Assembly: GCA_019240115.1 (NCBI GenBank)
Contig: JAFAYV010000053.1
Coordinates: forward strand, 1 to 64,000
Direction: 5' to 3'
Source: Solirubrobacterales bacterium
GTDB lineage: Bacteria; Actinomycetota; Thermoleophilia; Solirubrobacterales; Solirubrobacteraceae
Length of the DNA stretch: 64,000 nt
Part shown: piece after piece, positions 23,710 to 31,859 of the stretch
How positions within the stretch are numbered: position 1 is the stretch's first letter
Layout: every line of letters starts with the position of its first letter
The notes under the pieces: model-generated
Database searches by the model: none
Told to the model about the DNA's origin: nothing
Seen by the model: only the letters and a program-made list of their open reading frames with translations
Translations under genes and position numbers: made by a program

Positions 23710-24480
23710 CTACCACTTGGTGAACCCCCCGTCGATGAGGAGGTCGGCGCCGGTCGTGAACGACGCGGCATCGCTCGCCAGGAACACCGTGGGCCCGACG
23801 AGGTCGTCTGGAGTTCCGACCCGGCCCATGGGGGTGTCATCCGCGAACTGGGTCATGCGCTCCTCCCACTCAGGCCCACTGGTCATAGCCGTGGCTATGT
23901 ATCCGGGGCTGATGGAGTTGACCCGCACGCCCCGCCGGCCCCATTCGAGGGCCAGGCTCGCGGTGAGGTGCTTGACACCCGCCTTCGACGCGTTGTAGTG
24001 AGCTTGCTGCAGTCCGCGGTTGGCGATCGTCGCCGACATCGAGGCGATATTGATGATCGAGCCCTGTCCTCTGTCCAGCATGACCTTCCCCTCGGCCCGG
24101 CAGCACACGAACACGCCGGTCAAGTTGGTGTCGATCAGCCGACCCCAGAGCTCATCCGTCATGTCCTCGGCGGGCGAGGAGCTGTTGATCCCGGCGCAGT
24201 TGACGGCAATGTCGAGCGCGCCGAGTCGCTCTGTGTGCTCCGCCATCGCCCGGTCCACGGCCGACGGGTCCGTCACATCGGCAATGAGGGAGATCGCGGT
24301 TCGCTGAAGTCCGCCGATCGCATCGAGCGTGGCCGACAGCCCCTCCTCCTGGCTGGCCAGATCCAGGCAGCTGACGTCCGCCCCCTGCTCGGCCAAGCCC
24401 GCGGCCAGCCTTTGCCCGATGCCGCTGCCGGCCCCGGTCACCAGCGCCGTCCTCCCCGTCAGGTCAAATAAGGTGGCCAT
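23710..24480 (-). CDS. Short-chain dehydrogenase/reductase (polyol/sugar type)
   Basis: Classical SDR of 256 aa: cofactor loop TGAGSGIGQRLAAGLAEQGA, the VNCAGINSS (NAG-type) motif, catalytic Ser in IINIASMSATIANRGLQ, YNASKAGVKHL (YxxxK) and C-terminal GADLLIDGGFTKW. CLDLA after strand 2 carries an acidic residue, which favours NAD. Closest in feel to sugar-alcohol dehydrogenases, consistent with a neighbouring glycerol-3-phosphate dehydrogenase and the kinase remnant. A GAGGAG ribosome site precedes the ATG. Confidence 0.87.
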   Translation of the reverse strand: MATLFDLTGRTALVTGAGSGIGQRLAAGLAEQGADVSCLDLASQEEGLSATLDAIGGLQRTAISLIADVTDPSAVDRAMAEHTERLGALDIAVNCAGINSSSPAEDMTDELWGRLIDTNLTGVFVCCRAEGKVMLDRGQGSIINIASMSATIANRGLQQAHYNASKAGVKHLTASLALEWGRRGVRVNSISPGYIATAMTSGPEWEERMTQFADDTPMGRVGTPDDLVGPTVFLASDAASFTTGADLLIDGGFTKW

Positions 24481-24733
24481 AGTGCCCAACTCCTCGCTCG
24501 GTTTTCCGTCGTGACGCACGTCCGCCTCCGCACCTCGCGCCTGCGGGCGTGCGGGAACGGACACGCTGGTGGTGCTTGCCAGAGATGCGCTCGCCGCGCC
24601 GTGCACCTCGTGACCTCTCCTACCCGACCGTCAGCGCGGGAATCTGGACCCGATGGCCCCCGCCGATGCGCCGCCGGCGCCCGGCGGAACGCGCTCTGGC
24701 CGCCCGCCTGAGGCTCTGCACCGCGCCGGGCGG

Positions 24734-26443
24734 TCATGAGGGCACGTCACGACGATGGCACCCCACCCGCCGACCTCGCGGCCTCGGCCCACTCCGATGA
24801 CCGGGGGACTCCGCCCGGCCGCCGGAAGGCACGGCGGCCATAGCCGAGCCGTCACGGCCGGGGACGGCGAAGCGCTGCACGTATCGCCGGTAGTCCTCGA
24901 CCTCTTCGGTGGTCCGCCGCGAGTCCCAGCCGATGTCGCGCGCGATGATCCGCGCGGCGCGCTCGGCGCACCCCAGGCCCCTGTCCGGGCTCAGGCCCGC
25001 CATGGTCCGGCGCATCAGCGCGTCGGTGAGCGTCTGCGCGAGCTCCTCCCTGAACGCGAAGATCAACTCGGCGCCGATCGCGCCGGTGCTCTCGTGAAAC
25101 GGCGAGAGAAGCTCCGGCGATCCCGCCCCGACTCTCAGCACATCCGCGGCCCGCGAGCCGTACACGTCGACGAGGCGGTCCGCAACGGGACCGGAGAGGC
25201 CGCTCGAGGTCGCAAACGCGTTCCGGAAGTGGTCGAGGTCGGCCACCTTCGCCCCCGGGAGCGACAGGTCCCGGGTGACGCACGGGGGCGGCTTGCGCCC
25301 GAGGAGGGCGAATACCTTGTCCACCGTCTCCTCGGCCAGGCTCCGGTAGGTGGTCAGCTTGCCGCCGACGATGGACACCAGGCCACGGATCTCAGGAGCA
25401 TGATCGTGGATGATGTGGCTGCGGGGAAGTTTCCACTCCGACCGCCCCGGCAGATATGGCAACGGCCGTATCCCGCTGTAGGTGAAGAGGATGTCGTCGG
25501 GCGTGAGGTCCGCGCCGGGGATGAGGCGGTTGGTCTCGGTCAGGAGGTAGTCGATCTCGTCCTCGTCGGCGCGGGCTTCCCCGGGGTCGTCATCGAAGCG
25601 GCGGTCGGTGGTGCCGATGAGATATCGGCCATCCCAGGGGACGACCAGGATGAGGCGTCCGTCCGCCTGGGATTCGTAATAGACGGCATCCGTCAGCGCT
25701 CCGGGAAACGGATCCACGACCAAATGGCTGCCCTTCGTGCCGCCGATGAGCCTCTCGACGGGCTCGCCCGCAGCCTTGAACACCGAGTCGACCCACGGGC
25801 CGGCCGCGTTGACGATGACATCGCCCCGCAGCTCGTGGCGTGCGCACGTCATCGCGTCGGTGTACCGAACGCCGCGCGCGTGGCCGTTCTCCATCAGCAG
25901 GCCGTCCACCGCAGCATGCGTGTGAATCACCGCGCCGTCGGCGCGAGCGGCGAGCACCGTCTCCACACAGAGCCGCTCGGGCCACATGACCTGCCCATCG
26001 ATATACACCGCCGCTCCGCTCAGGCCCTCACGGTTCATGCCCGGAAAGCGTTCGAGGGTCTCCTCCCGGGACAGGATCCGATGTCTCGACGCGGTCTTGT
26101 CGAAGGAGAGCGCGTCATAGGCGATCATGCCGGTTCGGATCATCCACGGCGGGCGCTTGTTGTGCCCGTAGAACGGCATCAGGAGCGGCACCGGCTTGAC
26201 CAGATGTGGTGCCAGGCGGAGCAGGCGCTCGCGTTCACGGAGCGACTCGCGCACCAGCCGCACGTCAAGCTGCTCGAGGTAGCGAAGACCACCGTGGATC
26301 AGTCGTCCCGACCAGCTTGAAGTGCCGCTCCCGAAGTCCTCCTTCTCGAGCAACGCGACCCGCAGGCCGCGCGCGGCGGCGTCGCGGGCGATGCCCGCGC
26401 CATTGATGCCGGCCCCGATCGTGATCAGATCGAACGGCAGCAT
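24734..26443 (-). CDS. glpD: Aerobic glycerol-3-phosphate dehydrogenase (GlpD/GlpA-like)
   Basis: FAD enzyme of 569 aa oxidising glycerol-3-phosphate to dihydroxyacetone phosphate at the membrane, feeding quinones. Motifs: FDLITIGAGINGAGIARDAA (dinucleotide loop), GSGTSSWSGRLIHGGLRYLE, IRPLPYLPGRSEWKLPRSH, VGGKLTTYRSLAEETVDK and a C-terminal helical domain. The ATG at 26443 has GAGGTGAC directly upstream. A TATACT -10 and a CCAGGCGCCTGG palindrome lie about 155 bases 5', giving a long leader. No glpK or glpF is intact nearby; only an FGGY fragment remains. Confidence 0.9.
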   Translation of the reverse strand: MLPFDLITIGAGINGAGIARDAAARGLRVALLEKEDFGSGTSSWSGRLIHGGLRYLEQLDVRLVRESLRERERLLRLAPHLVKPVPLLMPFYGHNKRPPWMIRTGMIAYDALSFDKTASRHRILSREETLERFPGMNREGLSGAAVYIDGQVMWPERLCVETVLAARADGAVIHTHAAVDGLLMENGHARGVRYTDAMTCARHELRGDVIVNAAGPWVDSVFKAAGEPVERLIGGTKGSHLVVDPFPGALTDAVYYESQADGRLILVVPWDGRYLIGTTDRRFDDDPGEARADEDEIDYLLTETNRLIPGADLTPDDILFTYSGIRPLPYLPGRSEWKLPRSHIIHDHAPEIRGLVSIVGGKLTTYRSLAEETVDKVFALLGRKPPPCVTRDLSLPGAKVADLDHFRNAFATSSGLSGPVADRLVDVYGSRAADVLRVGAGSPELLSPFHESTGAIGAELIFAFREELAQTLTDALMRRTMAGLSPDRGLGCAERAARIIARDIGWDSRRTTEEVEDYRRYVQRFAVPGRDGSAMAAVPSGGRAESPGHRSGPRPRGRRVGCHRRDVPS

Positions 26444-26598
26444 GTCACCTCGCCGGAGAGCGTCTCCGTCAGCCTCCGTGCCAGCGGCGGCATGGTGCGC
26501 ACGGCCCAAGGTCACCCTCGGCTCCTCGGTGGTCGTCCATCGAGCCGCTTGAGGCCGAGCAGCATGGACATGCCGGTCACGCGCCCTGCAGCGCGGCG

Positions 26599-26618
26599 AG
26601 TATATGCCAGGCGCCTGG
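26599..26618 (-). promoter_or_regulatory. Putative glpD promoter with palindromic operator
   Basis: On the minus strand TATACT (26604-26599) is a good -10 element. The perfect 12-bp palindrome CCAGGCGCCTGG (26607-26618) lies just upstream, in the spacer, where a repressor would block polymerase. No clear -35. Confidence 0.45.
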
Positions 26619-26622
26619 AAGC

Positions 26623-26646
26623 GGCCGCGCCGGTTTTGGCGCGGCC
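26623..26646 (-). terminator. Hairpin terminator after the PaaK operon
   Basis: GGCCGCGCC and GGCGCGGCC form a perfect nine-pair stem around a six-base loop. It lies 45 bases downstream of the last gene of the PaaK operon and just upstream of the glpD promoter, separating the two units. Confidence 0.7.
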
Positions 26647-26691
26647 GGCTCTCGCCCGAACCCCGGAAGCGGGTCCAGCGCGGCCGCTGAG

Positions 26692-26895
26692 TCAGATGCC
26701 GAGGTCGGAGAGGTGCTCGTACTCGAGCGCGAGCCCGGTGACCGCCTGGTGCACGAGGGCGAGCGCGGCGCGGACGTTGGCCGCGACGTTGGGAGCGAGC
26801 TCGGGATCGGCGGCGAGCCACTTGAGCTGCGCGTAGACGGCGAGCACCCGCTCCTCGGTCTCGGTGCACTCGTCGCCGAGCAGGTCGCGAGTCAC
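26692..26895 (-). CDS. Small helical protein coupled to the PaaK-type ligase (67 aa)
   Basis: I do not recognise a family. The 67 residues read as two or three amphipathic helices (TETEERVLAVYAQLKWLAAD, then NVRAALALVHQAVTGLALEY). The GTG start overlaps the ligase stop by four bases (GTGA), so it is translationally coupled and probably made in step with the ligase. It may be an accessory subunit or chaperone. Acidic/hydrophobic composition, no signal peptide. Confidence 0.7.
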   Translation of the reverse strand: MTRDLLGDECTETEERVLAVYAQLKWLAADPELAPNVAANVRAALALVHQAVTGLALEYEHLSDLGI

Positions 26896-28241
26896 GGCGA
26901 AGCCCCCAGCGGGACTTCGCGCCGGTCGACGGTGCGCCGCGCCTTGAGCTCGAAGCGCGGCAGGGCGCCGGCGGCCGCGAGCTCGACGCGGAAGTTCAAC
27001 CCCTCGTGGGCCTGCGCGAGCTCGCCGTGCAGGCGGTCGCGCAGCTCGGGCCATCGCTGCACCGAGACCTCGGCCCGCAGCTCGACGCACAGGCTGATCT
27101 CGTCGCGGACGCCCTCGCGGAAGATGACCGTCTGGAACTCGTCGACCTCGGCGTGCTCGCGGACGATCGCCTCGATCGCGCGGGGGTAGACGTTCGTCCC
27201 GCGGACGATCCGCATGTCATCGACGCGACCGAGGATGCCGCCCTCGTAGATGTCGAGGGTCCGCCCGCACCCGCACCGGGCCGCCGGGACCTTGCAGACG
27301 AGGTCGCCGGTGCGATAGCGCAGGAGCGGAATCGCACCCCGGCCGAAGGACGTGACGACGCGCTCGCCGGGCTCGCCGCGGGCGATGGGCTCGAGGGTCA
27401 CCGGGTCGATCACCTCCTCGATCACATGGTCCTCGATGATGTGGGTGCCGCCCGGCTGATGGGCGCACTCGAAGACCATGATGGTGCCGATCTCGGTCAT
27501 CCCGGCGGTGTCGAACGCCCGCGCTCCCCACTGCGCCTCGATCAGCGCCTTCGTCTGCGGGATCGAGCCCGCGGGCTCGCCGGAGAGGATGACCCGCCGC
27601 ACCGCCGATCCGCGCAGGTCGATGCCGTGAGCCTCGGCCTCCTGGGCAAGGCGCAGCGCATAGGTGGGCGTCGAGGCGACGACGGTGGCGCCGAAGGCGA
27701 TGATCTGACGCACCCGCGCCTCGGTCGTCTGCGCGCCGCCGGGGATGTTGAGGACGCCGATCTTCTCCATCGCGTAGTGCAGGCCCCAGAAGCCGATGAA
27801 CGAGCCGTAGCCGAAGGCGATGTAGGCGGTGTCGGCGGGACGGACCCCGCAGCCCCAGACCGCGTAGGACCACAGCTCGGCCGCCCACGCCCAGTCCTTG
27901 CGCGAGTCCAGCGCGCGCAGCGGCTCGCGCCCGGTCGTGCCCGAGGTGGTGTGGATCCGGATCGCTCCCTCGCCGTCGATCGTCGGCAGCTCGCCGTAGG
28001 GCGGGCGCTCGCGCTGGGAGTTCATCCAGTCGTCGCGGGTCAGCATCGGCAGTCGCCGCAGGTCGTCGAGCGAGCGCAGCGCGTCGGGATCGACCCCGGC
28101 GAGCGCGCGCCGGTACCAGGGGCTGCGCTGCGCCGCCCATGCGGTGTGCCGCCGGAGCTTGGCCATCTGCAGCGCCTCGAGACGCGACCGTTCGAGCGTT
28201 TCGGTCTTCGGGTTCCAGAACGGGCTCGCCGCCGCGGCCAT
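26892..28241 (-). CDS. Phenylacetate-CoA ligase family protein (PaaK-like)
   Basis: Adenylate-forming CoA ligase of 449 aa. Motifs: IHTTSGTTGREPLRALDSRK (P-loop), FDTAGMTEIGTIM (A5), LLRYRTGDLVCKV (A7), then CGCGRT and the GRVDDMRIVRGTNVYPRAIE hinge typical of PaaK. These enzymes activate phenylacetate, benzoate-type and related aryl acids. Located beside an aromatic-CoA monooxygenase operon and a tryptophan-dioxygenase gene, anthranilate or another aryl acid is the likely substrate; this is inference. Followed by a coupled 67-aa gene. Divergent from an F420-type oxidoreductase with a 60-base promoter region. Confidence 0.88.
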   Translation of the reverse strand: MAAAASPFWNPKTETLERSRLEALQMAKLRRHTAWAAQRSPWYRRALAGVDPDALRSLDDLRRLPMLTRDDWMNSQRERPPYGELPTIDGEGAIRIHTTSGTTGREPLRALDSRKDWAWAAELWSYAVWGCGVRPADTAYIAFGYGSFIGFWGLHYAMEKIGVLNIPGGAQTTEARVRQIIAFGATVVASTPTYALRLAQEAEAHGIDLRGSAVRRVILSGEPAGSIPQTKALIEAQWGARAFDTAGMTEIGTIMVFECAHQPGGTHIIEDHVIEEVIDPVTLEPIARGEPGERVVTSFGRGAIPLLRYRTGDLVCKVPAARCGCGRTLDIYEGGILGRVDDMRIVRGTNVYPRAIEAIVREHAEVDEFQTVIFREGVRDEISLCVELRAEVSVQRWPELRDRLHGELAQAHEGLNFRVELAAAGALPRFELKARRTVDRREVPLGASP

Positions 28242-28264
28242 GTGGCCGCGGACGATACCTGACG

Positions 28265-28293
28265 TTGTTCCGGAGTTCTATGTCGAGTATCGT
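28265..28293 (+). promoter_or_regulatory. Promoter TTGTTC-N17-TATCGT, leaderless transcript predicted
   Basis: TTGTTC (28265-28270) and TATCGT (28288-28293) are separated by 17 bases. The expected start site falls at or next to the GTG at 28302, and there is no Shine-Dalgarno. TATCGT is also seen upstream of the sigma gene. Confidence 0.6.
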
Positions 28294-28301
28294 CGGCGCG
28301 C

Positions 28302-29228
28302 GTGGACTACGGGGTCTTCCTGCCGGTCTCGGGCTCGGCTGCGACCCGCGACGGGCTGCGCCATGCGGCGCAGACGGCCGAGCGGCTGCGCTTCAGCACC
28401 GTATGGGCCGCCGACCGGATCGTCATCCCCTGGCAGATCGACACCGCGTACGCCTACAGCTGGTCGGGAACGTTCATCGTGCCGCCCGAGAAGCCGTTCC
28501 TCGACACGATGACGGCGCTCGCCTTCCTCGCCGGGGCGACCGATCGGATCGGGCTCGGGATCAGCGTCCTGGTCACCACCTACCGCAACACGCTGCACTG
28601 GGCCAAGGTGGCGGCGACGATCGACCGGCTCTCGGAGGGACGGTTCATCTGCGGGGTCGGGATCGGCTGGATGCGCGAGGAGTTCGAGGCCCTCGGACTC
28701 GGAGAGCGCTTCGAGCAGCGCGCCGCGCTGGGCGAGGAGCAGATGGCAGTCGCGCACAATCTCTTCTCCGAGTCGCACGCGAGCTTCCACGGCGCGTTCC
28801 ACGACTACGACGACATCGCCTTCGAGCCCAAGGCCCACGGAGCCCGGATCCCGATCTGGTGCGGCGGCGAGAGCCGCGGCGCCCAGCGGCGCGCCGGCCG
28901 CCAGGCCGACGCCTGGTTTCCGTACTTCACCGAGATCACCCCGCAGGGCCTGCGCGAGCGCTTCGAGTACGTGCGCGAGACCGCCGCCGCTGCCGGGCGC
29001 GATCCCGACAGCGTGCGCCTGAACTGCTGTCTGCCCGTGGAGGTCACCGACGCGCCGATCGAACAGGATCCGCAGCGCCTGCGCGGCACGCCGCAGCAGA
29101 TCGCGCACGCCCTGGCGGCCTTCGAGGCGGTGGGCGTCGAGCACGTGGCGCTGCAGTTCCTCGTCGGGCGCTTCCCGGAGCGACTCGCGCAGATGGAGCG
29201 GCTCGCCCCCGCGATCATGCCGACCTAA
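28302..29228 (+). CDS. LLM-class F420-dependent-type oxidoreductase
   Basis: Luciferase-like oxidoreductase of 308 aa (MDYGVFLPVSGSAATRDGLR; LAGATDRIGLGISVLVTTYR; GRFICGVGIGWMREEFEALG; PIWCGGESRGAQRRAG), matching the F420-dependent actinobacterial subfamily. The GTG start appears to be leaderless. It is divergent from the PaaK-type ligase and lies in the aromatic-CoA region, so a redox role on an aromatic-derived intermediate is possible. No substrate can be assigned. Confidence 0.85.
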   Translation: MDYGVFLPVSGSAATRDGLRHAAQTAERLRFSTVWAADRIVIPWQIDTAYAYSWSGTFIVPPEKPFLDTMTALAFLAGATDRIGLGISVLVTTYRNTLHWAKVAATIDRLSEGRFICGVGIGWMREEFEALGLGERFEQRAALGEEQMAVAHNLFSESHASFHGAFHDYDDIAFEPKAHGARIPIWCGGESRGAQRRAGRQADAWFPYFTEITPQGLRERFEYVRETAAAAGRDPDSVRLNCCLPVEVTDAPIEQDPQRLRGTPQQIAHALAAFEAVGVEHVALQFLVGRFPERLAQMERLAPAIMPT

Positions 29229-29274
29229 GGGCCCACGACTTCCTAATTGACGGCTCCGGCGGCGTCTGGACGCG

Positions 29275-30054
29275 CTAGCGGGCAACGAAGGCGAGCACGC
29301 GCGAGGGGCTGCCGGTGCCCTCGACGAGGCGCAGCGGCGCCACGACGAGGAGCGCGCCGGTCGCCGGCAGCGCCGCGAGGTGGGCGAGCGAGGTGAGGCC
29401 ATAGCGGCCCGCGCCGAGCAGGAAGTTGTGGACCGGGAAAGCCGGATCGAACCCGCCCGCGGCGCCGGCGTCGATGCCGACCGTCTCGACGCCGAAGCCG
29501 ACCACCCCGGGATGCCGGGCGAGCCACCGTGCCGCGCCCACGTCGGGTCCCGGCGTCACCGGACCCTCCGGTCCGGCGTTGATAAACGCCGCCTCGTCCT
29601 GGGCGCGCGCGTCCCAGCCCGTGCGATAGAGCACCCAGGCGCCGTCGGGGATCGCGCCGTGCTCGGCCTCGAAGGCATCGAGGTGCTCGGCCGTCAGCAG
29701 GTGGCCGGGATCGGCGGCGACCGCGGCGGCGTGGTCGACGACGACCGCCGGGCCGACGAGCCGACGCGGCGGGATCGAGCCGACGTCCTCGCCGTCGCGG
29801 CCGGTGATCCAGTGGATCGGCGCGTCGAGGTGGGTGCCGGTGTGCTCGCCGAGCTCGAGCACGTCCCACGCCCACGCCGGGCCGTCGTCGTCGAAGCGGC
29901 TGAGCGGCCGGCGCGAGAGGTGCGGGGTGTTGGCGAACGGCTCCGGGAGCACGAGCACCGGCGTCGTCTCCGACAGCGGTTGGGTGAGGTCGACGACCTG
30001 CACCGAGCCGTCGGCGAGAGCGGCGAGGAGATCGGTGACGGCGGGACTGGGCAC
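29275..30054 (-). CDS. Cyclase family protein (kynurenine-formamidase fold)
   Basis: Metal-dependent hydrolase of 259 aa in the cyclase/KynB family. The diagnostic motif HTGTHLDAPIHWITG (H-x-G-T-H-x-D-x-P-x-H) is intact, preceded by VVDLTQPLSETTPVL. Family members hydrolyse N-formylkynurenine, isatin and cyclic amides. Close to tryptophan 2,3-dioxygenase (38285), so kynurenine formamidase is a natural guess, but the immediate partner 25 bases upstream is a ThDP enzyme, which suggests ring or diketone hydrolysis instead. Sequence alone does not settle it. Confidence 0.82.
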   Translation of the reverse strand: MPSPAVTDLLAALADGSVQVVDLTQPLSETTPVLVLPEPFANTPHLSRRPLSRFDDDGPAWAWDVLELGEHTGTHLDAPIHWITGRDGEDVGSIPPRRLVGPAVVVDHAAAVAADPGHLLTAEHLDAFEAEHGAIPDGAWVLYRTGWDARAQDEAAFINAGPEGPVTPGPDVGAARWLARHPGVVGFGVETVGIDAGAAGGFDPAFPVHNFLLGAGRYGLTSLAHLAALPATGALLVVAPLRLVEGTGSPSRVLAFVAR

Positions 30055-30079
30055 GAGGTCTCCTTCCCGGGTCGGCGCG

Positions 30080-31783
30080 CTAACCCGCGCGGAACGCTTC
30101 CGTGAGCCAGTCGGCGCACACGGCCGGGTTGACCTTGGCGTCGAGGACCATCGGTCCCGATCCGTTGCGCAGCCAGTCGTGCAGCGGCCCGAGATCGGCG
30201 ATCGAGCGCACCGTCATGCCCGCGGCGCCCGCGGCCCGCGCGATGCGCGCGAGGTCGGCGTCGGGGAACCGGACCGGCGCGAGGTCCTCGCCCATCGGCC
30301 CGAAGTGATGGACCTCGGCGCCGTAGGCGGCGTCGTCGTAGACGGCCACGAGCAGCCGCACGCCGAACCGCGCGGCGGTCTCGATCTCGGCGAGCGAGAG
30401 GAACGCGCCGCCGTCGCCGAGGACCGCGACCATGACCCGATCCGGCCGGGCGACGGCACCGCCGATCGCGGGGCCCAGCGCGAGCCCGACGGCCTGGAAG
30501 GCGTTGATGAACAGCCACGAGCGCGCGTCGGGAACGTCGAGGTAGAAGGACGGATACCCCTGGAAGTGCCCGGAGTCCACGGCGACCGCGACCTCGCCCC
30601 CGAGCGCGTCGGCGAGCGCGATCCCGAGCGTGCGGGGGTCGATGTGCTCGGCGGTGCTCTGCTCGGCGTAGGGCTCGTGGCGCCAGTGCCCGCGGGCGAT
30701 CCGCGGCGCGAGCTCGGGGGTGCGCCAGCCGGCCGGGGCATCGCCGCCGCGCTCGAGCTGCGCGAGCAGCGCCTGGGCGGTGAGCGCGGTGTCGCCGACG
30801 ATGCCGAGCGCCACCGGGAGGTTGGCGCCGATCGCGTCGGGATCGAGATCGACCTGGACGACGCGGGTGCCGTCACCGATCAGCTCGCGGTGGCGCGTCG
30901 TCCAGTGGTTGAGCGTCGCGCCGAACGAGATCACGACGTCGGCGGCGGCGATCAGCTCGGCGGCGACGGGCGAGGCGAACCCGCCGGAGATCCCGAGGTC
31001 GAACGGGTCGCCGGCGAACAGGCCCTTGGCGACCGCGGAAGTGGCGAGCAGCGCCCCGGCGCGCGCGGCAAGCGCCGCGATGTCGGGTCCGGCGTCGGCG
31101 AGGACGGCGCCGCGGCCGCCGATCAGGAGGGGACGCTGCGCGTCGCGCAGGATCTCCGCCGCCTCGGCGACCGCCGCGGGGCGAGGAGCGGGGGTCGCGG
31201 GAATCGACGACCACGGCGGCAGGAGGCGTCCGCCGTCGGGCACCGGGAGGGTCTGCAGGTCGATCGGGAGCATGAGGACGACCGGGCGGCGCTCGACCTC
31301 GGCGCGGCGCAGCGCCCGGGCGGCGTCGGCGGCCGCGCTCGCCGGCCCGTGGACGCGGTCGGCGACCGCCCCGACCGCCTCGACGAGCCCGTGCTGGTCG
31401 ATGCGGAAGTTCGAGCGCCGCGCGCCGGCGGGGGTCTCCCCGGCGAGCACGACGAGCGGCGTGCGGCTCTTGACGGCCTCGGTGAGCGCGGTCAGGGTGT
31501 TGGTCAGCCCGGGCCCCTGGTGGACCGAGACGACGCCCACCCGGCCGGTCGTCCGCGCCCAGCCGTCGGCCATGCCCGTGGCGCCGGCCTCGTGGCGGGC
31601 CGCGAAGTAGCGGGCGCCGGCGGCGACGAGCGCGTTGGTGGCGACCGCGTTGCCGCTGCCGATGAGGCCGAACACGGTGTCGACGCCGAGCGCCCCGAGC
31701 GCGTGCCCGACGACCTGGGCCACGGTGGTTCCGGCGACCGGCGCGCGGTCCTGCCTGTCGATCGCCGGCGCGGCTGCATCCAC
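30080..31783 (-). CDS. Thiamine-diphosphate-dependent enzyme (acetolactate-synthase-like)
   Basis: ThDP enzyme of 567 aa with the three-domain layout: PYR domain with the catalytic Glu in RHEAGATGMADGWARTTG, a central domain (LLIGGRGAVLADAG) and a PP domain with GDGGAFLSLAEIETAARFG and then VYDDAAYGAEVHHFG. In the metal-binding motif the usual Asn is Asp (YDD). No FAD-specific or regulatory-subunit gene is adjacent, so it is unlikely to be the housekeeping acetolactate synthase. It shares a transcription unit with the cyclase-family hydrolase. Candidate reactions: C-C cleavage of a 1,2-diketone or decarboxylation of a 2-oxoacid. Confidence 0.85.
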   Translation of the reverse strand: MDAAAPAIDRQDRAPVAGTTVAQVVGHALGALGVDTVFGLIGSGNAVATNALVAAGARYFAARHEAGATGMADGWARTTGRVGVVSVHQGPGLTNTLTALTEAVKSRTPLVVLAGETPAGARRSNFRIDQHGLVEAVGAVADRVHGPASAAADAARALRRAEVERRPVVLMLPIDLQTLPVPDGGRLLPPWSSIPATPAPRPAAVAEAAEILRDAQRPLLIGGRGAVLADAGPDIAALAARAGALLATSAVAKGLFAGDPFDLGISGGFASPVAAELIAAADVVISFGATLNHWTTRHRELIGDGTRVVQVDLDPDAIGANLPVALGIVGDTALTAQALLAQLERGGDAPAGWRTPELAPRIARGHWRHEPYAEQSTAEHIDPRTLGIALADALGGEVAVAVDSGHFQGYPSFYLDVPDARSWLFINAFQAVGLALGPAIGGAVARPDRVMVAVLGDGGAFLSLAEIETAARFGVRLLVAVYDDAAYGAEVHHFGPMGEDLAPVRFPDADLARIARAAGAAGMTVRSIADLGPLHDWLRNGSGPMVLDAKVNPAVCADWLTEAFRAG

Positions 31784-31859
31784 TGTCGCGCATCGTACAA
31801 CCGAGCGCCGGGCCGGTCGCGGCTTGAGCTAGCGTGTGCGAGGGGATGGTGACCTGCTG

